Positions 44,009 to 52,503 of a DNA stretch of 64,000 nucleotides are shown piece by piece. The DNA lies in contig NZ_CP042176.1 in NCBI RefSeq assembly GCF_005937885.2, forward strand, positions 1,669,501 to 1,733,500. Direction: 5' to 3'. The DNA is from Bradyrhizobium sp. KBS0727. Its GTDB lineage: Bacteria; Pseudomonadota; Alphaproteobacteria; Rhizobiales; Xanthobacteraceae. The notes beneath the pieces are model-generated. The model ran no database searches, was not told the origin of the DNA, and was given only the letters and a program-made list of their open reading frames with translations. A program made the translations under genes and the position numbers. The stretch's first letter is position 1; every line of letters starts with the position of its first letter.

Positions 44009-44958
44009 GCGCTTCGTCCCACCTTGACGGTTGAGGAGCGCACGCTTCCCTTGCTCACCATCATGCCCGAATGCAGGAACAGCAAGAGTTCGGCGGCGGA
44101 GCGGCTGGTGGTGTGGGTCGAGAACAGCCAGTCGAGCTTGTTGGTCTCGTTGCGGATCTCGTCGCGATGTAGCGCAACGCGCGCGACGTAATCCTGCGCC
44201 CAGCTCTCGGCGCGGCCCGCGGTGATGACGCCGCCGCCCTCGGGCTCGACGAATTCGACCCGGCCGGAATAGGGAAAGGTTTCTTCTGCGGGATCGACGA
44301 TCTGGACCAGCGTGCCATGCGCGCCGGAGGCCGACAGGCCGGCGAGCATGTGGCGGATTTCCGGCATCGGCGACCAGAAGTCCGACAGCACCACGATCTC
44401 GGCCAGCGCCGACGGCACAAACGACGGCGGCAGGCTGGCGCGCGCGGCATCGTCGTGCAGCATCGCCTGCGCCATCTTGTCGATCACGCTGCGGCTTGCG
44501 GTCGGTGACATCAGGCCGGGAATGCCGACCCGTTCGCCGCCCGCGACCAGCAGCTCGGCCAGCGCAAAGGTGACGATCAGGCCGCGCTCCAGCTTGGAGT
44601 CGCGCGCGCCTTTGGAGGCAAAGGCCATCGACGGCGAGCGGTCCGGCCACAGCCACACGGTATGCGCGGCCTCCCATTCCTGCTCGCGGACATAGAGATG
44701 ATCGTCGCGCGCCGAGCGCCGCCAGTCGACATTCTGCGACGGCTCACCGGAGACGAAGCGGCGATACTGCCAGAAACTTTCGCCGGCACCGGCGCGGCGC
44801 CGGCCGTGCAGTCCGTGGATGACGTTGGCGGCGATGCGGCGGGCTTCAAGCACGAGACGGGGCAGCGATGCGGCGAGCGTTCGGCTTTCGCCATCGGCAC
44901 GTCGGATCGCTAAAAGCTCCTTTTGCTCCCCGTCAAGCTGCCTGGTCTCTGCGGCCAT
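44005..44958 (-). CDS. DUF58 domain protein
   Basis: 317 residues with the DUF58 hallmarks: RRRAGAGESFWQYRRFVSGE and NVDWRRSARDDHLYVRE, then a VWA-like second half (IVVLSDFWSPMPEIRHML). DUF58 proteins work with MoxR ATPases, apparently presenting or assembling substrates. It overlaps MoxR upstream (TGATG) and the DUF4159 gene downstream (4 bp), so all are co-translated. The ATG at 44958 is preferred to the adjacent TTG. Confidence 0.9.
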   Translation of the reverse strand: MAAETRQLDGEQKELLAIRRADGESRTLAASLPRLVLEARRIAANVIHGLHGRRRAGAGESFWQYRRFVSGEPSQNVDWRRSARDDHLYVREQEWEAAHTVWLWPDRSPSMAFASKGARDSKLERGLIVTFALAELLVAGGERVGIPGLMSPTASRSVIDKMAQAMLHDDAARASLPPSFVPSALAEIVVLSDFWSPMPEIRHMLAGLSASGAHGTLVQIVDPAEETFPYSGRVEFVEPEGGGVITAGRAESWAQDYVARVALHRDEIRNETNKLDWLFSTHTTSRSAAELLLFLHSGMMVSKGSVRSSTVKVGRSA

Positions 44959-45959
44959 CAACCAATCCGCGTCTTCAACTGCCGGATCACGTCGGGAATG
45001 GTGCGTCCCTCGGCGCGCGCCGAGAAGGTCAGCGCCATGCGGTGCTTGAGAATGGGTTCGGCCAGATCGAGCACGTCGTCGATCGAGGGCGCGAGGCGGC
45101 CGTCGAGCAGCGCGCGGGCGCGGACCGCCAGCATCAAAGACTGGCTGGCGCGGGGACCCGGTCCCCAGGCGATCAGCTTGTCGCCGTCGCCGTCGGGATT
45201 GGGACGCGCGGCGCGCACCAGCGAAAGAATGGCCTCGACGACGCTGTCGCCGACCGGCAGCCGCCGCACCAGCCGCTGCGCGGCGATCAGGATTTCCGCG
45301 TTCATCGATGCCTTGGCGAGCGTTTCTTCGGCGCCGGTGGTTTCGAACAGGATGCGGCGCTCGGCGTCGCGATCGGGATAGTCGACGTCGATCTCCATCA
45401 GGAAGCGGTCGAGCTGCGCTTCCGGCAACGGGTAGGTGCCTTCCTGCTCCAGCGGGTTTTGCGTCGCCAGCACGTGGAACGGTTTGGGCAGATCGTGGCG
45501 CGCGCCCGCAACCGTGATGTGCTGTTCCTGCATGGCTTGCAGCAGCGCCGATTGGGTACGCGGGCTGGCGCGGTTGATTTCGTCGGCCATCAGGAGCTGC
45601 GCGAACACCGGCCCCGAGATGAAGCGGAACGAGCGCTTGCCGGAATTGCTCTCGTCCAGCACCTCGGCGCCCAGAATATCCGACGGCATCAGGTCCGGCG
45701 TGAACTGGATGCGCTTGGCGTCGAGGCCGAGCGTGATGCCGAGGGTTTCGACCAGTTTGGTCTTGGCCAGACCGGGAACCCCGATCAAGAGCGCATGACC
45801 GCCGGACAGGATCGTCACCAGCGTGTTTTCGATGACCCGGTCCTGGCCGAAAATGACGGTGGAGATCGCTTCCTTGGCGGCGCGAATCTGGCCGGCGACC
45901 TGTTCGGCCGAGCGGACAATCGCGTCCTCGAGTTTCTCGACACCGTCTGCGTTCGCCAT
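44958..45959 (-). CDS. MoxR family AAA+ ATPase
   Basis: 333 residues. Walker A is GVPGLAKT, Walker B is LLMADEINR, and sensor/arginine-finger segments are LATQNPLEQEGTYPLPEAQ and LDRFLMEIDVDYP. MoxR ATPases act as chaperones that activate VWA-containing partner complexes. It heads the operon MoxR-DUF58-BatA/DUF4159-large membrane protein, similar to Bat (aerotolerance) clusters. The gene begins after a 250-bp promoter region with no other visible gene. Confidence 0.93.
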   Translation of the reverse strand: MANADGVEKLEDAIVRSAEQVAGQIRAAKEAISTVIFGQDRVIENTLVTILSGGHALLIGVPGLAKTKLVETLGITLGLDAKRIQFTPDLMPSDILGAEVLDESNSGKRSFRFISGPVFAQLLMADEINRASPRTQSALLQAMQEQHITVAGARHDLPKPFHVLATQNPLEQEGTYPLPEAQLDRFLMEIDVDYPDRDAERRILFETTGAEETLAKASMNAEILIAAQRLVRRLPVGDSVVEAILSLVRAARPNPDGDGDKLIAWGPGPRASQSLMLAVRARALLDGRLAPSIDDVLDLAEPILKHRMALTFSARAEGRTIPDVIRQLKTRIG

Positions 45960-46209
45960 GTCTCTCTCCTTAACCGTTTCACGACATCGCCGATTGCGTC
46001 GTCATGCCACGAACCTCATGCTAAACCTATGCAAAGGCCCTGTATTCGTTCAATTAAACTATCCCCACATTATCGGTATTTCGGGGTATGAACGGCATCA
46101 CGTTGTGGCGACCTGACCCGGAATAATACGGGCGCAAATCGTCCAGGATAGATATCGGAAGACTTGCACCAATCGTGCCAGATCGAAGCAGTCAGACTCG
46201 GGTCAAACA

Positions 46210-46878
46210 ATGGCGAAGCAAGGGCAAACCAGCGATCAGGGGCTCGAAGGCAACAAGCTTGAGGGCAAGAATGAAGACAAGAACCTTGAAGGCAAGAATC
46301 TGGAAGGTCTGACCGTTGCCGCGCGGGAAGCCGTCAACGCCACGGCCGCCGGAAAGGGGCTGCCGCCGGTGCATCTGTGGAATCCGCCGTTCTGCGGCGA
46401 TCTCGACATGCGAATCGCAGGCGACGGTACGTGGTTCTACATGGGGACGCCGATCGGACGGCCGGCGCTGGTGCGGCTGTTTTCGACGATCCTGAAGCGC
46501 GAGGACGGCAAGCACTTTCTCGTGACCCCGGTCGAGAAGGTCGGCATCCGCGTCGACGATGCGCCGTTCATGGCGGTCGAGATGCAGAACGAGGCCGGCG
46601 ATCGCGGCCGGCTGTTGCGCTTTCGCACCAATGTCGACGACTGGGTGCCGTGCGACTCCGGACATCGCCTGCGGTTCGAGATGGCGGCCGATGGCGGCCT
46701 GACGCCCTATCTGCACGTCCGCGCCGACCTCTGGGCCAAGGTGACGCGCGCGCTCTATTACGATCTGGTTGACATGGGGGAAGAGCGGGTGGTCGATGGC
46801 GAACCGATGTTCGGAGTCGAATCCGGCGGTGAGTTCTTTGCGATGGCGGATGCGAAGCAGGTGAGGGACGCGCTTTGA
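46210..46878 (+). CDS. DUF1285 family protein with repetitive N-terminus
   Basis: 222 residues. Residues 10-35 form a low-complexity charged segment with four imperfect LEG units (QGLEGNKLEGKNEDKNLEGK and NLEG). The DUF1285 domain follows: PPVHLWNPPFCGDLDMRI, GTWFYMGTPIGRPALVRLFS and the C-terminal VESGGEFFAMAD. The family is widespread and of unknown function. Its stop overlaps the TTG start of the NUDIX gene (TTGA), and four more genes follow with tight spacing. Confidence 0.85.
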   Translation: MAKQGQTSDQGLEGNKLEGKNEDKNLEGKNLEGLTVAAREAVNATAAGKGLPPVHLWNPPFCGDLDMRIAGDGTWFYMGTPIGRPALVRLFSTILKREDGKHFLVTPVEKVGIRVDDAPFMAVEMQNEAGDRGRLLRFRTNVDDWVPCDSGHRLRFEMAADGGLTPYLHVRADLWAKVTRALYYDLVDMGEERVVDGEPMFGVESGGEFFAMADAKQVRDAL

Positions 46879-47549
46879 ACGAGCCGATTCTGAAGACGAA
46901 GAGAGCGGCGCCAGTCAGCGCGGAGGAATTCTTCGCGCGCAGCCGGGCGCGGCTGAACTTCGAGGTGCCGGCGGGACTGATCGATCCCAACATCATTCCC
47001 CGGACCGGCGATAGCGGCAACGACCGCATGCTCGAGATCGTGGCGCGCGAGCAGCCGGTACGGCCCGCGGCGGTGCTGATCCCGGTGGTCGATCATCCGG
47101 AGCCGACGGTGTTGCTGACCCAGCGCTCGGAGCATCTGTCCAGTCACGCCGGCCAGATCTCCTTTCCCGGCGGCAAGATCGACGCCACCGATGCCTCGCC
47201 GCTCGATGCCGCCGTACGCGAGGCCTGGGAGGAAGTCGGCCTCAAGCGCGACTTCGTCGAGCCGATCGGCTATCTCGATCTTTACGGCACGGCGTTCGGG
47301 TTTCGCATCCTGCCGACGGTGGCGCGGGTCAGACCCGGCTTCACGCTCAAGATCAACGAAGGCGAGGTGGTCGATGCCTTCGAGGTGCCGCTGGCGTTCC
47401 TGATGAATCCCGAGAACCACCAGATCCACAACAAGGAATTCCGCGGCATCGAGCGTTCCTATTACGCGATGCCGTATGCCGAGCGGTACATCTGGGGCGC
47501 GACCGCGGGCATCCTGCGCGTGCTGTATGAGCGGATTTATCTCTCATGA
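46875..47549 (+). CDS. CoA pyrophosphatase-like NUDIX hydrolase
   Basis: 224 residues. NUDIX box: GGKIDATDASPLDAAVREAW followed by EEVGL, preceded by LLTQRSEHLSSHAGQISFPG, which is the NUDIX CoA-family (NudL-like) signature. It is predicted to cleave CoA or its derivatives to 3',5'-ADP and 4'-phosphopantetheine. A rare TTG start overlaps the preceding stop; the first residues MNEPILKTKRAAPV are plausible. The stop overlaps the DUF6111 start (ATGA). Confidence 0.88.
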   Translation: MNEPILKTKRAAPVSAEEFFARSRARLNFEVPAGLIDPNIIPRTGDSGNDRMLEIVAREQPVRPAAVLIPVVDHPEPTVLLTQRSEHLSSHAGQISFPGGKIDATDASPLDAAVREAWEEVGLKRDFVEPIGYLDLYGTAFGFRILPTVARVRPGFTLKINEGEVVDAFEVPLAFLMNPENHQIHNKEFRGIERSYYAMPYAERYIWGATAGILRVLYERIYLS

Positions 47550-47809
47550 TCCGTCCGGTATTGACCGAAGTCGGAATTTTCCTGATCCCGTTCGCGGTCT
47601 ATGCCCTGTTCCTGATTGCCACCCGTTCCGGCGTGATGGCGCCGTCTTCCTGGCCGATGCATCTGATCGCCAAGCTGGTGCTGGGATCGCTGCTGCTGGT
47701 GGTGGTCAGCTTCGTACTGTTGGCGCATTTTTCCGGAGCATCGCCGAACTCGACCTACATTCCAGCCCATATCGAGAACGGCAAGTTCGTGCCCGGGACC
47801 GAGAAATGA
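47546..47809 (+). CDS. DUF6111 family small membrane protein
   Basis: 87 residues with two transmembrane segments (VGIFLIPFAVYALFLIA and IAKLVLGSLLLVVVSFVLLA) and a short polar tail ending YIPAHIENGKFVPGTEK. That tail motif is typical of the DUF6111 family found beside NUDIX and CCA-adding genes in Rhizobiales. Function unknown. It starts on ATGA overlapping the NUDIX gene and is followed 12 bp later by the nucleotidyltransferase. Confidence 0.82.
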   Translation: MIRPVLTEVGIFLIPFAVYALFLIATRSGVMAPSSWPMHLIAKLVLGSLLLVVVSFVLLAHFSGASPNSTYIPAHIENGKFVPGTEK

Positions 47810-47821
47810 GCGAGGTGGCGC

Positions 47822-49063
47822 GTGTTCATTGATGCGCCCTGGCTCAAATCCGGTGCGGCTGCGCGTGTGCTCGCCCTGCTCAACGGCGATGGCGAGGAAG
47901 CCCGCGTGGTCGGCGGCGCCGTGCGCAACGCGCTGCTGAACATTGCGACCGGCGATATCGACATCGCGACCACCGCGCTGCCGGACGAAGTCGTGCGCCG
48001 CGCCAAGGCCGCCGGCATCAAATGCGTGCCGACCGGCATCGACCACGGCACCGTGACCCTGGTCGTCGATGCGCAACCGTTCGAGGTCACGACGTTGCGC
48101 GAGGATACCGAGACCTATGGCCGCAAGGCCAGGGTGGCGTTCGGCCGCGACTGGGTCCGCGACGCCGAGCGGCGCGATTTCACCATCAACGGCCTTTCGG
48201 TCGATGCCGATGGCCTCGTGCATGACCACGTCGGCGGCCTTGCCGATATCGAAGCCCGACGGGTGAGATTCATCGGCGATGCCGCGCAACGGATCGCCGA
48301 GGATTATCTGCGCATCCTCCGGTTTTTCCGCATGCACGCCGCCTATGGCGCCGGCGCGCCCGATCGCGCCGGCTATCTGGCCTGCATCGCCGGACGCGCG
48401 GGCCTCGTGAGCCTGTCCGCCGAACGCGTGCGCATGGAGATGCTGAAGCTTCTGGTCGCTGACGGCGCCGAGGGCGCAGCGATCGCGATGACGGATGCCG
48501 GCCTGTTGCTGACGATTGTCGGCGGCGTCAGCTATACCGGGCCGTTCGCGGCGATGATATCGGCGGAGCGGGCGCTGGGGCTCGCGCCGGATCCGGTGCG
48601 CCGGCTGGCCGCGCTCGCTGTTGCCGTGACCGAGGATGCCAAACGTGTCGCCGTGCGCCTGCGTCTTTCCAATGCGGAAACCAAGGTGCTGGATTCGATG
48701 GGGCATCGCTGGTGGCGGCTGGCCGGCATGGACGAGATGCGGGCGCGGCAGCGGCTCTACCGGCTCGGCGAGGAACAATATCGCGATCGCCTGATGCTGG
48801 CCTGGGCGCGTTCGGGCGAAGGCTTCGAGGCTGCGTATTGGCGCGAATTCGCCAACCTGCCGCAGCGCTGGACCGCGCCGAAATTTCCGCTGCGCGCGGC
48901 TGATTTCATTTCTCGCGGCATTGCCGAGGGGCCGGCGCTCGGCCACGTGCTGACGCTCGCGGAAGACGCCTGGCTGGCGGCGGATTTTCCGCTTGCCCCG
49001 GCAGCACTTGCCGCTATTGCCGACCAGACCGTCACACGTTTCAATCGCGATCACCGTTTGTGA
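47822..49063 (+). CDS. cca: CCA tRNA nucleotidyltransferase / poly(A) polymerase family
   Basis: 413 residues. The polymerase beta-type head has RVVGGAVRNALLN and the metal-binding DIDIATTALPDE. The neck follows, with ERRDFTINGLSVDADG and RFIGDAAQRIAEDYLRILRF. It adds or repairs the CCA end of tRNA (class II enzyme) or acts as a poly(A) polymerase. No second homologue is visible in the window, so CCA addition is the simplest reading. GTG start with GAGGTGG upstream. The stop overlaps the TSUP transporter start (GTGA). Confidence 0.88.
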   Translation: MFIDAPWLKSGAAARVLALLNGDGEEARVVGGAVRNALLNIATGDIDIATTALPDEVVRRAKAAGIKCVPTGIDHGTVTLVVDAQPFEVTTLREDTETYGRKARVAFGRDWVRDAERRDFTINGLSVDADGLVHDHVGGLADIEARRVRFIGDAAQRIAEDYLRILRFFRMHAAYGAGAPDRAGYLACIAGRAGLVSLSAERVRMEMLKLLVADGAEGAAIAMTDAGLLLTIVGGVSYTGPFAAMISAERALGLAPDPVRRLAALAVAVTEDAKRVAVRLRLSNAETKVLDSMGHRWWRLAGMDEMRARQRLYRLGEEQYRDRLMLAWARSGEGFEAAYWREFANLPQRWTAPKFPLRAADFISRGIAEGPALGHVLTLAEDAWLAADFPLAPAALAAIADQTVTRFNRDHRL

Positions 49064-49818
49064 ATATTCTTTCCGGCTTCGCCGACATTTCCGTGGCTCA
49101 GCTGGTGTTGGTTGCCGGCGTGGCGCTGTTTGCCTCCGTCATCGGCGGGCTTGCGGGCTACGGCACCGGCGCGCTGATGCCGCTGGTACTGGTGCCGCTG
49201 ATCGGTGCCGAACCGGTGGTGCCGATCATCGCGATTTCCTCGATCTTCACCAATCTCAGCCGCTTCGTCGCCTACATCCGATATGCGGACCGTCGCCGGG
49301 CGCTGATTGTCGTATCGGCGGCGATCCTCACCACGGCGCTCGGCGCGTACGGCTATACGCGGCTGAGCGGTGCCGGCGCGGCGATGGTGATCGGCAGCAT
49401 GCTGATCCTGAGTGTGCCGCTGCGCCGGCTCGCCAAGCACCACGAAGTCAGGATCGGCGACACCGCGCTTGCCGCCGGTGCGGTGGGTTACGGCGTGGTG
49501 GTCGGCGGCACGTCCGGCTCGGGCGTCGTTTTGCTGTCATTGCTGATGGCGGCGGGACTCGAAGGTGCCGCCGTGATCGCGACTGACGCGGTGATTTCGC
49601 TCGCGACCAGCGTCGTCAAGATTTCGGTATTCGGCATGGCCGGCGTTGTCACGGCGCAGGTGCTTGCCTTTGCGCTCCTGATCGGCGCTGTGGCGATCCC
49701 CGGGGCATTTCTTGCCAAGGCCTTTGTCGAGCGGATGCCGGTGCATATTCACACCGCGATCCTCGACTTCGCCGTGATCACCGGCGGCCTGGTCATGATC
49801 TCCTCGGCACTGCGCTGA
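49060..49818 (+). CDS. TSUP family transporter (TauE/SafE-like)
   Basis: 252 residues with about seven to eight hydrophobic segments and the duplicated glycine-rich motifs of the family (FASVIGGLAGYGTGALMPLV and AVGYGVVVGGTSGSGVVLLS). TSUP permeases export sulfite, sulfoacetate or related anions. The GTG start overlaps the cca stop, the last link in this operon. It converges on the HAD gene with a 1-bp gap. Confidence 0.87.
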   Translation: MNILSGFADISVAQLVLVAGVALFASVIGGLAGYGTGALMPLVLVPLIGAEPVVPIIAISSIFTNLSRFVAYIRYADRRRALIVVSAAILTTALGAYGYTRLSGAGAAMVIGSMLILSVPLRRLAKHHEVRIGDTALAAGAVGYGVVVGGTSGSGVVLLSLLMAAGLEGAAVIATDAVISLATSVVKISVFGMAGVVTAQVLAFALLIGAVAIPGAFLAKAFVERMPVHIHTAILDFAVITGGLVMISSALR

Positions 49819-49819
49819 C

Positions 49820-50545
49820 TTATTCTGCCGGCAGCAGCTCCGTCAGGGAGCGGATGATGCGGTCGGGCTTGATGGCGGAGTCGGCTGGCAGGCCGTCGCC
49901 ATGCACGTCGATCCAGATCGCGTAGATGCCGAGGCGCTGCGGCGCCTCGACTTCCCATTGCAGATTGTCGCCGATCATCCAGGTCTCTTGTGCGGTGACG
50001 CCGAGCGACTGCATGGCGTGCAGATAGGCGCGCTCTTCCGGCTTGCCGAAGCCATGTTCGCCTTCGATCTGGATGTGATCGAAGCGGTGGGTCAGTTCGA
50101 AGCGTTCGACCTTGGCGCGTTGGGTCTCGGCGGCGCCGTTGGTCACGAGCGCGAGTTTGACCCCGTGTGCCTTCAGCGCGTCGATGGCGTCATGCGCGCC
50201 GGGGAACACGAACATCGCTTCTTCGCGATAGGTGGTGAAGCGGTTGGCGAGCCGCGTTGCCAGATCGCCCGATAATGCGTGGCCGCCGGCGGCGAGCGCG
50301 GCAAATCCGTCGTGGACGACGATGCGCCGCGCTTCGTCGAGTTTCAGCCGCCACTCGGGACCGGCCGCGCCCCAGAATTGGCGCGCGGAACTGAGAACCG
50401 CCGAAGCCACCTGGTGCGGCGTCAGCGGTCCGAATTCGGCGGCGAACTCCGCGGCGATCTGGTTCCAGGCAATTTCGGGGCGGCCATAGGCCGACAGGAT
50501 GGTGTCATCCATGTCGATCAGCATCGCGCGGGGCAGGTGTGTCAT
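49820..50545 (-). CDS. HAD family hydrolase
   Basis: 241 residues with all four HAD motifs: MLIDMDDTILSA (DxD nucleophile), LVTNGAAETQ (Thr), the Lys in GFGKPEERAYL, and MIGDNLQWEVEAP (acidic). The helical cap between motifs I and II marks subfamily I. These enzymes dephosphorylate small phosphometabolites; no substrate can be named. It ends one base from the convergent TSUP gene. Confidence 0.88.
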   Translation of the reverse strand: MTHLPRAMLIDMDDTILSAYGRPEIAWNQIAAEFAAEFGPLTPHQVASAVLSSARQFWGAAGPEWRLKLDEARRIVVHDGFAALAAGGHALSGDLATRLANRFTTYREEAMFVFPGAHDAIDALKAHGVKLALVTNGAAETQRAKVERFELTHRFDHIQIEGEHGFGKPEERAYLHAMQSLGVTAQETWMIGDNLQWEVEAPQRLGIYAIWIDVHGDGLPADSAIKPDRIIRSLTELLPAE

Positions 50546-50676
50546 GGTCTCCTAGCTACTTATTATTCAAGCCACTCTGTATTCAAGCCGTTTCATGGCC
50601 GGACGCATGGACGGGAAGCTGCGGCCGGGTTCCCGCGCATATCAAATCCGCCGCGCCGGGTCCAATCCCGGCAGAC

Positions 50677-50712
50677 GACGTCGCCGGGGAACGATTATGT
50701 CCCGGCGACGTC
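50677..50712 (-). terminator. Strong hairpin just after the DUF2158 gene
   Basis: GACGTCGCCGGG (50677-50688) and CCCGGCGACGTC (50701-50712) form a perfect 12-bp stem with a 12-nt loop, beginning 10 bp beyond the stop of the minus-strand DUF2158 gene. A second smaller hairpin (GCCGGG/CCCGGC) follows. There is no T-tract, so it may rather protect the 3' end. Confidence 0.55.
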
Positions 50713-50721
50713 AGGTGCCCC

Positions 50722-50991
50722 TCACTTCTTTTTCTTGTGCTCGTGCTCGTCCTCTTCTTCCTCATTATCATCATCATCTTCTTCGTCTTCATGCTCGTCT
50801 TCGTCGTCTTCCTCGTCGTCGGACGGTTCGGCTTCCGCGAGTTCAAGCACGGCAAGGGGCAGCGTTTCGCGGAACAAATCGCCTTCGTTACCCATCCACA
50901 CGCACGCGGCGGTGGTCTCGCTCACCTCGACCACGCTCAGCGGATGGCCGCCGGACTTCAGAATGACGACATCGCCTGGTTTCACTTCCAT
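50722..50991 (-). CDS. DUF2158 (YodC-like) protein with hyperacidic tail
   Basis: 89 residues. The first 50 form a DUF2158/YodC-like small barrel: MEVKPGDVVILKSGGHPLSV and TTAACVWMGNEGDLFRETLP. From about residue 56 the chain is almost only Asp, Glu and His (PSDDEEDDEDEHEDEEDDDD) and ends EDEHEHKKKK. The ATG at 50991 is preceded by AGGAGCAGG and begins the domain cleanly. The tail could bind metal ions or basic proteins; its repetitive codons suggest expansion by slippage. Confidence 0.78.
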   Translation of the reverse strand: MEVKPGDVVILKSGGHPLSVVEVSETTAACVWMGNEGDLFRETLPLAVLELAEAEPSDDEEDDEDEHEDEEDDDDNEEEEDEHEHKKKK

Positions 50992-51065
50992 GACCTGCTC
51001 CTGGAATTTTTCTTGGGATTTGCATAACGCGAATCCCATTCTAGCGGTCGGTCATGACAGGCCGA

Positions 51066-51956
51066 TCAAGGCCATTTCACTTCCGGGGGCATCGAGGACA
51101 GGATCGAATCGACATTGCCGCCGGTCTTCAGCCCGAACATGGTGCCGCGGTCGTAGAGCAGGTTGAATTCGACATAGCGGCCGCGGCGGATCAACTGTTC
51201 CTCGCGGTCATCGGCGGTCCACGGCGTCGCGAAATTGCGCCGCACCAGTTCGGGATAGATTTTCAGGAAGGCGCGGCCGACGTCCTGCGTAAAGGCGAAG
51301 TCGGCCTCCCAGTCGCTGGAATTATGATGGTCGTAGAAGATGCCGCCGATGCCTCGGGCTTCCTTGCGATGCGGCAGATAGAAATATTCGTCGCACCATT
51401 TCTTGTACTTGTCGTAGTCGGCCACGCCGTTCGATCCGCCGCATGCCTCCTGCATCGCCTGATGAAAGGCCGTCGTGTCCGGGTCCTGCTGGCTGCGCCG
51501 CCGGTCGAGAACCGGGGTCAGGTCGGCGCCACCGCCGAACCAGGTCCTGGTGGTGACGACGAAGCGGGTGTTCATGTGCACCGCCGGCACATGCGGATTG
51601 TGCAGATGCGCGATCAGCGAGATGCCCGAGGCCCAAAACCTGGGATCGTCGGCGGCGCCGGGAATCTGCGCGCGGAATTCCGGCGAGAATTCGCCGTGCA
51701 CGGTCGAGCAATGCACGCCGACCTTCTCGAACAGCCGGCCGTGCATCATCGACATCACCCCGCCGCCGCCACCGGGCTTGCCGGTATGGTCGGTGCGGTC
51801 CCAAGGCGTGCGGACGAAGCGCCCGGCCTCGCCCTGGTAAAGCGAGGCCGGCGCTTCGTCCTCCAGCCGTTCGAACGCGGCGCAGATGTCGTTGCGCAGC
51901 GCCTCGAACCAGGCTCTCGCCCGCGCCTTGCGATCCTCGATGTTCAGCGTCTCCAT
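51066..51956 (-). CDS. hemF: Coproporphyrinogen III oxidase, oxygen-dependent
   Basis: 296 residues. Catalyses oxidative decarboxylation of coproporphyrinogen III to protoporphyrinogen IX in haem synthesis. Signatures include the invariant [40 protein letters not shown] and [12 protein letters not shown]. His and Asp residues for substrate binding are present. A start at 51968 (adding MLGT) is the alternative. It lies upstream of an inverted-repeat element and is not obviously in an operon with queD. Confidence 0.95.
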   Translation of the reverse strand: METLNIEDRKARARAWFEALRNDICAAFERLEDEAPASLYQGEAGRFVRTPWDRTDHTGKPGGGGGVMSMMHGRLFEKVGVHCSTVHGEFSPEFRAQIPGAADDPRFWASGISLIAHLHNPHVPAVHMNTRFVVTTRTWFGGGADLTPVLDRRRSQQDPDTTAFHQAMQEACGGSNGVADYDKYKKWCDEYFYLPHRKEARGIGGIFYDHHNSSDWEADFAFTQDVGRAFLKIYPELVRRNFATPWTADDREEQLIRRGRYVEFNLLYDRGTMFGLKTGGNVDSILSSMPPEVKWP

Positions 51957-51997
51957 GGTCCCCAACATTAATGTCCGACCTGATTGAACCATATTTT

Positions 51998-52114
51998 TCC
52001 GTCATTGCGAGGAGCGCCAGCGACGAAGCAATCCAGTTTTCACAAGTCTGGACTGCTTCGCGGAGCCTGTCATCGGGCGCGCATTCGCGCGACCCGATGG
52101 CTCGCAATGACGGA
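51998..52114. repeat. Type C REP-like inverted repeat (complete copy)
   Basis: Ends are TCCGTCATTGCGAGG and CTCGCAATGACGGA, an inverted pair. Inside are ATCCAGT/ACTGGAT-like arms around TTTTCACAAG and a GGGCGCGCATTCGCGCGACCC hairpin region. The left end is shared with the truncated copy at 8552. It separates hemF from queD. Confidence 0.75.
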
Positions 52115-52116
52115 AT

Positions 52117-52488
52117 TCAAACCTGGCCTTGCGGCCCGAAATACGTGCAGCTCTCGTTGCAGCTGTCGCGGTGGACGCTGACGCGCGTGATCCGGCCGGT
52201 GTGCTGAACCCGTTCCCAGATGAAGCGTGAAATATTTTCCAGCGTCGGCGTCCCCAGCGCTTCGATCCTGTTCAAGAGCTTGTGGTCCAGCGTCTTCTGC
52301 ACCTCCGCCATGCTGCGTTCGAGCAGGCCGAGATCGAGCACCATGCCGGTTGCGGGATCGGGCGTGCCGCGCACGCTGACTTCGGCTCGAAACGAGTGGC
52401 CGTGAATTTCCTCGCTGGCCGCGCCAAAGGTCGTTCCCTGCAGCGAATGCGCGGCTTCAAAGCGAAACGATTTCGTCAATTCCCACAT
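52117..52488 (-). CDS. queD: 6-carboxytetrahydropterin synthase
   Basis: 123 residues. Converts dihydroneopterin triphosphate to 6-carboxytetrahydropterin in queuosine synthesis. Zinc-binding histidines are visible in FEAAHSL and EIHGHSFR (H-x-H), and the C-terminal catalytic region has LENISRFIWERV and RVSVHRDS. The length is typical. Fifteen bases separate it from queE on the same strand, so the two are an operon; queC is not in the window. Confidence 0.93.
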   Translation of the reverse strand: MWELTKSFRFEAAHSLQGTTFGAASEEIHGHSFRAEVSVRGTPDPATGMVLDLGLLERSMAEVQKTLDHKLLNRIEALGTPTLENISRFIWERVQHTGRITRVSVHRDSCNESCTYFGPQGQV

Positions 52489-52503
52489 CGTGAAACTTAA
52501 ATC

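Noticed and set aside
44009..44677. An upstream extension of the BatA/DUF4159 gene
   Set aside because: The extension overlaps the DUF58 gene in another frame and has shadow composition, whereas MIAGLPLTFAEPLLLLGL at 44008 is a normal BatA start.
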